From the NCBI RefSeq assembly GCF_001437055.1, contig NZ_JQBW01000010.1:321472-385471 (forward strand): a stretch of DNA of 64,000 nt, in the 5' to 3' direction. Numbering within the stretch: the first letter of the stretch is position 1; every line of letters starts with the position of its first letter. The notes below the pieces were generated by a model. That model worked only from the letters and a program-made list of their open reading frames with translations. It searched no databases and was not told where the DNA came from. Of this stretch, positions 43,471 to 51,378 are shown piece by piece. The position numbers and the translations under genes were made by a program. The stretch is from Limosilactobacillus secaliphilus. Its GTDB lineage: Bacteria > Bacillota > Bacilli > Lactobacillales > Lactobacillaceae.

Positions 43471-43926
43471 TTGACCGAAACACGCTATCAAAATATTTTA
43501 GTACCAGTGGATGGTACCAGGGCCACTCCCGGGGTTGTCGACAAGGCAATTCAGCTGGCAATCGTTAACCACGCTCATTTGGACATCCTCAACGTTGCCC
43601 AAATCAACCAGATCACGGAAGGTTACGCGACCTTAAGCGATTTATCGGAAGGCAAAACATACGAAATCGTGACCATCGTGGCACAGCGGCTCAAAGACAT
43701 CAAGACCCGGGCACTAAAAGCCGGTGTCAAGTCCGCCAGCATCCACGTTCGTTTTGGCAATCCAAAGACCGTCATTGCCCGCGACTTTATCCGTGACCAC
43801 CACAACGACTTGATCGTGATGGGCAGTTCCAGTCTCAACCGCTTCGAACGCGCCTTAATCGGTTCGGTGACCGCCTATGTCATCCGGTTGGCACCGTGTG
43901 ACGTCATCGTCGTTAAACAAAAGTAA
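43471..43926 (+). CDS. Universal stress protein UspA family
   Basis: Cytoplasmic protein of 151 residues. The start is TTG at 43471, chosen because AAGGAGG lies 7 bp before it and an upstream TTG would overlap that site. The N-terminal strand ILVPVDGT and the ATP-binding motif GSSSLNRFERALIGSVT (the G-2x-G-9x-G(S/T) pattern) are typical of the ATP-binding UspA subfamily. It ends at a perfect palindromic terminator shared with ptsI. Confidence 0.9.
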   Translation: MTETRYQNILVPVDGTRATPGVVDKAIQLAIVNHAHLDILNVAQINQITEGYATLSDLSEGKTYEIVTIVAQRLKDIKTRALKAGVKSASIHVRFGNPKTVIARDFIRDHHNDLIVMGSSSLNRFERALIGSVTAYVIRLAPCDVIVVKQK

Positions 43927-43944
43927 ACGATCGGTTTCAATAAC

Positions 43945-43982
43945 AAAAATAGAGCATGGCAATTGCCATGCTCTATTTTTTA
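43945..43982. terminator. Perfect palindromic bidirectional terminator
   Basis: AAAAATAGAGCATGGCAA pairs with its complement and has T-tracts on both strands. Confidence 0.9.
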
Positions 43983-43998
43983 TCAACGATTATTGAAA

Positions 43999-45729
43999 TT
44001 ACTTCAGGTTCAAAGTCTTCTTAACCAGGTCCTGAACTTCTTCAACCGTGTCTAGCTTCAAAGCCTTTTCAACCAAGTCAGCACATTGCTTGGTGTCTAA
44101 GTCCTTCATCATGTTCCGGGTCCGCAGGATAGAAGATGCAGACATGGAGTATTCATCCAGACCCATACCCATCAGCAGTGGCAGAGCCAGTTCGTCGCCG
44201 GCCATTTCACCACACATAGCAGCCTTGGTGTTGTGACGGTGAGCAGCGTAGATAACGTGCTTGATCAGACCTAAGAAGGCTGGGTTCAGTGGCTGGTAGA
44301 GGTAGGAAACAGAATCGTTACCACGGTCAGCAGCGAAGTTGTATTGGATCAGGTCGTTGGTACCAATGGAGAAGAAGTCGACTTCTTCAGCCATCTTGTC
44401 GGCATTGATTGCGGCCAATGGAACTTCGATCATCATCCCGATCTTGACGTTCTTGCCAATGCCAGGGTGATCCTTCTGCAGCTCTTCAACACATTCGTTG
44501 TAAACCTTCTTGGCAGCCCGTAATTCAGCCAGCGTACCAATCATTGGGAACATGATGGAAATTGGGCCGAATTCAGAAGCACGAAGCAGTGCCCGCAGTT
44601 GTGGCTTGAAGATCTTTTCTGGGTCGTGCAGACTGATCCGGATAGCACGGTAGCCCAAGAATGGGTTCATTTCCTTCGGCAGCGGCATGTAGGTTAATGG
44701 CTTATCACCACCGATGTCCAGCGTCCGAACAACAACTGGCTTGCCCTTCATGCCAACAACGGCCTTCTTGTAGGCTTCGAACTGTTCATCTTCAGTTGGG
44801 AGGTGGTCACTGCCCATGTACAGGAATTCTGACCGGAAGAGACCTACGCCATCGGCACCCTGCTTAACGGCGTCGGCAACGTCATCTGGCGTACCAATGT
44901 TAGCAGCAATTTCAAAGTGCTTGCCGTCCTTGGAAACTGAAGGAGCGTCAACCAATTGTGCCCATTCAGCACGTTCCTTTTCGAAGTCAGCAGCCTTTTG
45001 CTTGTATTCGTTAACTTGATCTTCGCTTGGGTCAACGATGATGTCACCGTGCAGGCCATCAGCGATGATGGTTTGGTCCATCTTAGCCTGCTTGGTGATG
45101 TCTTCAGCACCAACAACGGCTGGAATCCGCAGCGTCCGTGACATGATGGCAGCGTGACTGGTCCGGCCACCTAAGTCCGTAACAATCCCCTTAACGAACT
45201 TAGCGTCCATCTGTGAAGTATCGGATGGCGTAATTTCATGAGCAACGATGACCACTGGCTTGTCGATCCCAGCGATGTTTGGCAAGGTCTTGCCCATCAA
45301 GTGGCTCATGGCCCGCTTAGCAACGTCCTTAACGTCGGCTGCACGTTCTTGCATGTACTTGTTGTCCTTCATGGCAGCCAGCATGTCAGCGAAGTTGGTC
45401 GTTACTTCATCAACGGCAGCTTCGGCAGTAGCGTGGTCGTTGGCAATCTTGTCCTTGATCTGGCCCAGCATTTCAGGGTCTGACAGGATGGTCATGTGAG
45501 CGTCGAACACTTCCAGTTCGTCGTCACCCAGACGGCCCTTAGCGTTTTCCTTGATCTGCTTCAATTCAGCAATTGAATCATCAAAGGCTTTCTTGACCCG
45601 AGCGTATTCTGCGTCCGTATCCGTTGACTTCTTGTTCTTGTCGTAAGAGAGGTCTGGATCAACCAGCAAATATGCTGGCGCAATTCCGATCCCATCACTT
45701 GCGGCGATTCCTTTAACGTCTTTTGACAT
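43999..45729 (-). CDS. ptsI: Phosphoenolpyruvate-protein phosphotransferase, PTS enzyme I
   Basis: Enzyme I of 576 residues. It transfers phosphate from PEP to HPr and so powers both ascorbate-type PTS systems in this window. The phosphohistidine motif is GGRTSHAAI (about residue 190), with the PEP-binding C-terminal barrel including GGDKPL, FSIGTNDLIQY and CGEMAGD. AAGGAGG precedes the ATG. The usual upstream ptsH gene is absent: the 73 bp before the ATG hold no open reading frame of the HPr size. Confidence 0.94.
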   Translation of the reverse strand: MSKDVKGIAASDGIGIAPAYLLVDPDLSYDKNKKSTDTDAEYARVKKAFDDSIAELKQIKENAKGRLGDDELEVFDAHMTILSDPEMLGQIKDKIANDHATAEAAVDEVTTNFADMLAAMKDNKYMQERAADVKDVAKRAMSHLMGKTLPNIAGIDKPVVIVAHEITPSDTSQMDAKFVKGIVTDLGGRTSHAAIMSRTLRIPAVVGAEDITKQAKMDQTIIADGLHGDIIVDPSEDQVNEYKQKAADFEKERAEWAQLVDAPSVSKDGKHFEIAANIGTPDDVADAVKQGADGVGLFRSEFLYMGSDHLPTEDEQFEAYKKAVVGMKGKPVVVRTLDIGGDKPLTYMPLPKEMNPFLGYRAIRISLHDPEKIFKPQLRALLRASEFGPISIMFPMIGTLAELRAAKKVYNECVEELQKDHPGIGKNVKIGMMIEVPLAAINADKMAEEVDFFSIGTNDLIQYNFAADRGNDSVSYLYQPLNPAFLGLIKHVIYAAHRHNTKAAMCGEMAGDELALPLLMGMGLDEYSMSASSILRTRNMMKDLDTKQCADLVEKALKLDTVEEVQDLVKKTLNLK

Positions 45730-45802
45730 GTTATGTCCTCCTTATGCTTTTCACTACATTATTATGCTACTTGTGACCGCTATCATGATCAAGTAAAAAC
45801 TT

Positions 45803-46777
45803 TTACAAAATTTGCGGATCACGTGCTTTTTTTGCCGCGGCAACGTTTTGCGGCTTGAAATAAACGCGTTTGGCATTACCGGCCATGACCGCCGATAATT
45901 CCTGCTCATTAAACAAATCCGTGTGCTCCAGCCAGGTCGCCAGTTGATGATAGGAATTAAAGGTGGCCGACCATGGTGCATCCGTCCCCCAAATCAACCG
46001 CTGTGCTCCCAGAATCTGTTTGGCACAGGCAACGGTCTTTTGACAACGCGGGTATGGAAAATCATCCCGGCCTTCACCATCAATATCCTGGATGGCCGAC
46101 AAGTCCACATAGACATTCTTTAGCGGCGCAAACTGCGTCAACGCGTTCGTTAAGCGGTCCAGATGGTCGGCATTAGGGAATGAGAGGTGGCAGACAACAA
46201 AGTCCATTTGCGGGTAACGCCGGGCCAAATTGGCGATGGCTTCTGGCTGATAGCTGACTTGATCTGGCGCACCATAGTCAACCGTCACCACAAAGCCTGG
46301 ATAATCGGCCAGATAGTGGAAGATTCTCCCCACATGGTTGTCTAAATCCAAGCGGAATGGCCGGTGGAATCCCATTAAGCCCCCACCTTGGCTGATTTCA
46401 AATTTGATGGCCCGAAAACCGAGCGTCTCCACGTGGCGTTTGACGATCTTCATGGCAAATTCGTCGTAGGGATCGACGGCAAAGGCCCCGATGAAGCGGT
46501 CCGGGTATCGTTTAACGACAGTGTAGGTGTAGTAATTTTGGTAGCCGTTCAACGTTCCTTGCAGTAAGACCGCTTTGTCGATCCCCTCTTCTTTCATGAC
46601 CGGCAGGTATTTTTCGACCAGGAAGTTATCGTCACCCCAGCCATCAGGGATCAATTTGATTACCTCACCGTCGTCCCAGATTGCCCGGCCATGACCAATC
46701 GGTGTCAACCGTCCTTGGCCTTTGGCACCGGCCAGCGACCGAACTAAATGCAAGTGTCCATCAATTTTCTCCATCAT
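45803..46777 (-). CDS. Amidohydrolase (ACMSD-like TIM-barrel)
   Basis: Metal-dependent hydrolase or decarboxylase of 324 residues, amidohydrolase-2 family (COG2159-like). The HxH motif is DGHLHL at residues 5-10, a VVTVDYGAPDQ strand follows, and the catalytic Asp lies in WGTDAPWS. The start at 46777 is chosen because GCGAGGTC precedes it. Two ATG codons are adjacent. It follows transketolase on the same strand, beyond a terminator-like hairpin. The substrate is unknown. No neighbour points to a specific pathway. Confidence 0.8.
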   Translation of the reverse strand: MMEKIDGHLHLVRSLAGAKGQGRLTPIGHGRAIWDDGEVIKLIPDGWGDDNFLVEKYLPVMKEEGIDKAVLLQGTLNGYQNYYTYTVVKRYPDRFIGAFAVDPYDEFAMKIVKRHVETLGFRAIKFEISQGGGLMGFHRPFRLDLDNHVGRIFHYLADYPGFVVTVDYGAPDQVSYQPEAIANLARRYPQMDFVVCHLSFPNADHLDRLTNALTQFAPLKNVYVDLSAIQDIDGEGRDDFPYPRCQKTVACAKQILGAQRLIWGTDAPWSATFNSYHQLATWLEHTDLFNEQELSAVMAGNAKRVYFKPQNVAAAKKARDPQIL

Positions 46778-46803
46778 TTTGACCTCGCTTAAAGTAACAG
46801 TTT

Positions 46804-46836
46804 GCAAAAAGGACCATGACAAAACCGCCATGGCCC
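46804..46836 (-). terminator. Terminator after transketolase
   Basis: On the minus strand GGGCCATG pairs with CATGGTCC and is followed by five T. Confidence 0.7.
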
Positions 46837-46874
46837 AGTAATCAACACACTATCAGCAGCGTGTTTTCAATCAA

Positions 46875-48836
46875 TTAAAGTGATTTGAATAACTTAACGA
46901 CATTTTCAGGGGTAAAGCCGTACTTCTTAACCACTTCAGGGCCCTTACCAGAGGCACCAAAGCGGTCAACTCCCATTACCTTGCCGTTCAAGCCAACGTA
47001 CTGGTACCAGCTCATGGAAGCACCCATTTCAATGGCAACCCGCTTCGTGATGTTCTTTGGCAGAACAGATTCACGGTAGCTTTCTGGCTGTTCGTTGAAG
47101 ATGTCCATTGATGGCATAGAAACTACCCGGACATCGATGCCGTCAGCGGCTAACTGTTGTTGAGCAGTCAGGGCCAGTGAAACTTCGGAACCGGCAGCAA
47201 TCAGGATGCCATCCGGTGTTTCCTTCTTGGCATCCGAAACGACGTAGGCACCCTTGTCTACGGGAGCATTTTCCGTTTCCTTCAAAACTGGCAGCTTCTG
47301 CCGGGTCAAGACCAGCATGGTTGGCCGGTCGGTCGTTTTACCGATGACCTTCCAGGCACTAACCGCTTCGTTGGCGTCGGCTGGACGAATAACGTTTAAG
47401 TTCGGCATTGCCCGGAAGCTGGTCAGTTGTTCAACTGGTTCGTGCGTTGGGCCATCTTCACCAACCGCGATGGAATCGTGGGTGCCGATGAAGATTGATG
47501 GCACGTGCATCAAAGCGGCCAGCCGAACCGCAGCCCGCAGGTAGTCGGTAAAGACGAAGAAGGTGGAGCAGTAAGCCCTATCGCCACCGTGCAGGTTCAT
47601 CCCGTTAGTAGCGGCTGCCATGCCGAATTCACGCACACCGAAGAAAACGTTGCGGCCAGCAGAGTTATCCTTCGTAAAGTTGCCGTCGTCCTTCAAGTAA
47701 GTCTTGTTGGATGAGAACAAGTCGGCAGCACCGCCCCAGAATTCAGGGTTCTTCTTGGCAACTTCGCCCATCACTTCAGCACTTGCCACCCGGGTAGCGA
47801 TCATGTCGCCTGGCTTGTAAGAAGTCGTCAGGCCGTCGACATCCAGATCCTTGCGCGTCAACTGTTTAGCTTCTGCTGGGAAGTTGTGAGCGTAGTCTTC
47901 AAACATCTGTGACCATGCTTCATAAGCTGGCCGCTTGTCGGCAACGGCATCGTCGAAGAAGCCTTGAATGTCATCAGTGAATTCGAATGGGACAAGGTCC
48001 CAATTGTAGAAGTCACGCATCTTTTGGAGGTTTTCTTCGCCTAAAGGAGCCCCGTGCACGGCGTTGGTACCCTGTTGTGGCGTGCCATAACCGATCGTGG
48101 TTTTAACTTCAATCATTGATGGCTTGTCGGTCTTCTGCGCCTTGCGGATAGCAGCGACAATAGCGTCAACGTCCGTGTTACCATCACTCACAAACTGGTA
48201 GTCCCAGCCAGCAGCCAGTACCCGTTCCTTAACGCTTTCGTTTGTGGACAGGTCCAGTGGGCCATCCAAAGAGACGTCGTTGGAGTCATACAGGACGATC
48301 AGTTTGGAAAGGCCCTTGTCGCCGGCCAAGTTAATTGCTTCTTCACTCAAGCCTTCCATGAGGTCACCGTCACCGATAATGCTGTAGGTGTAGTGGTCAA
48401 TGACGTCATAACCAGGCTTGTTGTACATTGCTGCCAGGTGCTTTTCGGCCATTGCCATCCCAACGGACATTGCAATCCCTTGTGATAGTGGACCAGTAGT
48501 GGCGTCAATTCCTGCCGTGTGGCCATATTCAGGGTGACCAGGCGTCTTGGAATCAAGCTGACGGAAACGCTTTGTATCATCCAAAGTCAGGCCGAAACCG
48601 TTGAAGTATAACAAACTGTATAACAATGCGGAACCATGTCCAGCAGAGAGCACAAAGCGGTCGCGGTTCAGCCATGTTGGATCCTCGGGATTGAAGTTCA
48701 TTACCTTTTCCCACAGGCCGTAAGCTATTGGCGCAGCGTCAATTGAAACGCCGGGGTGACCACTGTTAGCCTTTTCGATCATGTCGGCGCTCAAGAAGCG
48801 CAATGCATCAACAGCTTGCATTTCTGTCTTATCCAT
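46875..48836 (-). CDS. tkt: Transketolase
   Basis: TPP-dependent transketolase of 653 residues that moves two-carbon units between pentose and hexose/triose phosphates. The TPP motif starts at GDGDLMEGLSEEA and the NDVSLDG segment. The conserved His-rich substrate site (SAGHGSALLYSLL), the glutamate region and the C-terminal transketolase fold are all present. In a phosphoketolase bacterium it links pentose sources to the Xu5P pool and supplies erythrose-4-phosphate. CCTAAAAGGAGG-type sites precede the ATG. The 5' leader carries unusual overlapping helices (48859-48938). Confidence 0.94.
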   Translation of the reverse strand: MDKTEMQAVDALRFLSADMIEKANSGHPGVSIDAAPIAYGLWEKVMNFNPEDPTWLNRDRFVLSAGHGSALLYSLLYFNGFGLTLDDTKRFRQLDSKTPGHPEYGHTAGIDATTGPLSQGIAMSVGMAMAEKHLAAMYNKPGYDVIDHYTYSIIGDGDLMEGLSEEAINLAGDKGLSKLIVLYDSNDVSLDGPLDLSTNESVKERVLAAGWDYQFVSDGNTDVDAIVAAIRKAQKTDKPSMIEVKTTIGYGTPQQGTNAVHGAPLGEENLQKMRDFYNWDLVPFEFTDDIQGFFDDAVADKRPAYEAWSQMFEDYAHNFPAEAKQLTRKDLDVDGLTTSYKPGDMIATRVASAEVMGEVAKKNPEFWGGAADLFSSNKTYLKDDGNFTKDNSAGRNVFFGVREFGMAAATNGMNLHGGDRAYCSTFFVFTDYLRAAVRLAALMHVPSIFIGTHDSIAVGEDGPTHEPVEQLTSFRAMPNLNVIRPADANEAVSAWKVIGKTTDRPTMLVLTRQKLPVLKETENAPVDKGAYVVSDAKKETPDGILIAAGSEVSLALTAQQQLAADGIDVRVVSMPSMDIFNEQPESYRESVLPKNITKRVAIEMGASMSWYQYVGLNGKVMGVDRFGASGKGPEVVKKYGFTPENVVKLFKSL

Positions 48837-48858
48837 AAATAAACCTCCTAAAAGGGAA

Positions 48859-48938
48859 ATAGCTACACGGCACCAATAAACTCCGGTCTACCATGTAGCT
48901 ATCTTCAGTCAATAACCAAAATGTCAGTTTATTGGCGC
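48859..48938 (-). promoter_or_regulatory. Transketolase leader with two interleaved helices
   Basis: In the sense (minus) RNA the segments come in order A (GCGCCAATAAACT, 48938-48926), B (ATAGCTACATGG, 48902-48891), A' (AGTTTATTGGTGC, 48882-48870) and B' (CCGTGTAGCTAT, 48870-48859). A pairs with A' over 13 bp and B with B' over 12 bp. Each helix contains one G-U wobble that exists only in the sense RNA. A' lies in the loop of the B hairpin, so both cannot form fully together. It looks like a regulatory switch. No ligand is recognised. Confidence 0.6.
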
Positions 48939-48989
48939 AAATGACAAATATCCATTTTAACCAATATTAATAATAACATACAGTACGCT

Positions 48990-49018
48990 ACATTATTGCT
49001 AAATTGTGTTCGTTGCAA
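48990..49018 (-). promoter_or_regulatory. Predicted tkt promoter
   Basis: On the minus strand TTGCAA (49018-49013) and TAATGT (48995-48990) are separated by 17 bp. A start near 48983 gives a leader of about 147 nt containing the interleaved helices. Confidence 0.5.
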
Positions 49019-49052
49019 ATCACATTTAATGGTTCAGTTCAATTAATGCAGC

Positions 49053-50414
49053 TTACTTGTTGTCGGTAGCCTTTGGTGACTTCATAAACATGCTGACCAG
49101 GATAACGATCACAGTGAAGGCGATAATTCCGGTCGTTAATGCAATGGCACCAGTTTCGCCTAACTTACCTAGTAAAATACCAGGAATCAGGTAGTCAGTA
49201 TCTGCGAACGTTGAAGCAGCCATTTTTAGGTCACCTAAAACAGGCAGGACGAACAGTGGCAAGAAACTGATAATGATACTGTTAACCGTCGCACCGATGA
49301 TCGCACCGCGACGACCACCCATGGAGTTACCGTAAATAGCAGCAGCGGCACCACAGAAGAAGTGACCAACAACCCCAGGAATGATAACGGTCGTGTGCAT
49401 AGCAACCATGATGAACATGCAGATCGTACCAACTAAGAAGCTGACGATGAAGCCTAACAGAACGGCATTTGGTGCGTAAGGGAAGATAATAGGAACATCC
49501 AGGGCCGGCTTGGCGTTTGGCACAATTTTTTGAGCGATACCTTGGAATGCAGGAATGATTTCAGCCAAAATCATCCGTACACCTTGCAGAACAACGGCAA
49601 ATCCAGCGGCGAAAGTACCAGCTTGTACAATCGCGTAAACGATGTAGTTCGTACCCTTACTCAAGTTTTGCTCAACGAAGTGCGGACCACAGATGATAGC
49701 TAAGATAATGTAAACGATAGCCATAACAATACTGATTGAAACGGTTGAGTCACGCATGAAGCCAAGTGACTTAGGGAAGTTGATGTCTTCGGTACTGTGT
49801 TTCTTGTCACCGAACCACTTACCACAGAGACCGGCAATGGCGTACCCAATGTCACCGGTGTGCCCCATGGCAACCGCGTCACCCTTCGTAATCTTACGCA
49901 TGAATGGTTGACAAAGTGCAGGGGTTACAGTGAATAAAGTACCTTCAAACAGGCCGCCTAATAAGATGGACTTCCAGCCGGCCCCCATTCCGGCAGAAAC
50001 CATAATTACGGCTGACAGGCAGGCAACGTATAACATAGCTTGACCAGTCAGGTAGATGTACTTGAATTTAGTGAAACGTGCCAGTAATACGTTGACAATC
50101 ATCCCAACTAGCATGATCAAAGAAGCGGTGGAACCATACTTCACTAAGGCAATGGCAACTACGGCTTCGTTACTTGGCACAACCCCTTGAACACCTAAAG
50201 CAAACTTGAACATCTTTGCAAATGGCGTCAAAGCGTTACTCAAAATCGTTGAACCACCGGTCAGAATCAGGAAACCGGCGAAGGTCTTAATGGACCCTTG
50301 AATAACGTTGGTTGCTGGCTTCTTTTGCAGCAGCAAACCAATCAGAGCAATTAAACCAACCAGCAAGGCTGGTGTGGTGGCAACGCTCCGGAAAATATTA
50401 AGAACTGCATCCAT
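49053..50414 (-). CDS. Ascorbate-family PTS permease IIC, second system
   Basis: Membrane permease of 453 residues with about 11 helices, homologous to UlaA/SgaT but shorter than the copy at 9.3-10.8 kb. It imports and phosphorylates a sugar or sugar acid of unknown identity. GGGGGA precedes the ATG. It ends a three-gene unit (IIA, IIB, IIC). Unlike the ula operon, no lactonase, decarboxylase or epimerase gene is linked, so the substrate may not be ascorbate. Confidence 0.88.
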   Translation of the reverse strand: MDAVLNIFRSVATTPALLVGLIALIGLLLQKKPATNVIQGSIKTFAGFLILTGGSTILSNALTPFAKMFKFALGVQGVVPSNEAVVAIALVKYGSTASLIMLVGMIVNVLLARFTKFKYIYLTGQAMLYVACLSAVIMVSAGMGAGWKSILLGGLFEGTLFTVTPALCQPFMRKITKGDAVAMGHTGDIGYAIAGLCGKWFGDKKHSTEDINFPKSLGFMRDSTVSISIVMAIVYIILAIICGPHFVEQNLSKGTNYIVYAIVQAGTFAAGFAVVLQGVRMILAEIIPAFQGIAQKIVPNAKPALDVPIIFPYAPNAVLLGFIVSFLVGTICMFIMVAMHTTVIIPGVVGHFFCGAAAAIYGNSMGGRRGAIIGATVNSIIISFLPLFVLPVLGDLKMAASTFADTDYLIPGILLGKLGETGAIALTTGIIAFTVIVILVSMFMKSPKATDNK

Positions 50415-50498
50415 AATTTAAATCCCCCAATTATCAATTCGGCAGTAAGCGTAATCAGGCAGTGATATAAATCAATCTACTTACTGCCATAACACGAA

Positions 50499-50795
50499 TT
50501 AGTCGTGTGCAATACCTTCCTTATCTAAGATGGCATTGACTTTTTCCTTTAATTCGTTAGCGTCAACTAAACTCTTCAAAATGATCACCTTGTCTTCAGG
50601 CAGACCCGCAGCAGCGGTTTCCAAGGTTGGATCCAAGAAGAAGTAGTCGGCGTCGGCAGCAGTTGCACTACCAACATCGGAGTGGGTAACTTCGATGTTT
50701 TCCTTAACGTTTTCTTGGTTCAATAAATTCTGAATGTTCATTTGAACCATAAAACTACTACCTAAACCACTTTGACATAAAGCTTCAAACTTCAT
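50499..50795 (-). CDS. Ascorbate-family PTS component IIB, second system
   Basis: Phosphocarrier of 98 residues. The N-terminus MKFEALCQSGLGSSFM has the phosphorylatable Cys7 of the lactose/ascorbate-type IIB fold. It lies between IIA (14 bp upstream) and IIC (84 bp downstream). The longer gap before IIC holds no obvious terminator. Confidence 0.88.
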   Translation of the reverse strand: MKFEALCQSGLGSSFMVQMNIQNLLNQENVKENIEVTHSDVGSATAADADYFFLDPTLETAAAGLPEDKVIILKSLVDANELKEKVNAILDKEGIAHD

Positions 50796-50809
50796 TTGAA
50801 AAACCTCCT

Positions 50810-51250
50810 TTATCCCTTCAATACATCAAGAATCTCGTCTGTCGACGTTGCAGCAAGTAACTTCTTTGTGCGATCAGAATCCATTAAAACTTGTGAAAGT
50901 TGCTGAATCACACCCAAGTGACTGTTGCTGTCGGTAGCCGCCAAAACAAACCAAAGTTTCACTGGGTGGTCCTTAGTAACCAGGTTTACTTCGGAATTGG
51001 TCTTTAACAGCGACAAACCAACGCGCTTAACGCTGGCACGCGGCCGTGAGTGTGCTAGTGCAATTTCTGGGCCAATGTTGATATATGGTCCTTGCTTTTC
51101 AACCACGTCGATCATGGCTTGCACGTAATCATCACCCACCGTACCGTTGTCAACTAACGGTTGCGCGGCAGTCTTGATGGCTGTTTGCCAATCCAAATCA
51201 TTACCGTCTTGGACCTGCACCGTCTTTTTGGTTAGCAGATCAAGTGCCAA
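50810..51250 (-). CDS. Ascorbate-family PTS component IIA, second system
   Basis: IIA domain of 146 residues with the active-site histidine in ALAHSRPRASV. It is the first gene of the operon, read divergently from the PRD activator, and its product is related in sequence to the IIA-like C-terminal domain of that activator. The leader carries paired inverted repeats. It starts with ATG; GAGGTGA lies about 7 bp upstream. Confidence 0.88.
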   Translation of the reverse strand: MALDLLTKKTVQVQDGNDLDWQTAIKTAAQPLVDNGTVGDDYVQAMIDVVEKQGPYINIGPEIALAHSRPRASVKRVGLSLLKTNSEVNLVTKDHPVKLWFVLAATDSNSHLGVIQQLSQVLMDSDRTKKLLAATSTDEILDVLKG

Positions 51251-51299
51251 GAAATCACCTCATTTCTTTCTCTCTATGGTCCCTATAGTAAATATTTGT

Positions 51300-51353
51300 T
51301 AGTCTGCTCACAAGTGCAATGTTATCACTTGAAAAAGTGCAAAAAGTAGACTA
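51300..51353. promoter_or_regulatory. Inverted-repeat operator between PTS operon and PRD activator
   Basis: The outer arms TAGTCT (51300-51305) and AGACTA (51348-51353) enclose inner arms CAAGTG (51311-51316) and CACTTG (51326-51331). AAGTGCAA also occurs twice as a direct repeat (51312-51319 and 51335-51342). It is the natural candidate for the activator's binding site. Confidence 0.6.
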
Positions 51354-51378
51354 CCTTATTTAGAAAGGAGGCCCCAAA

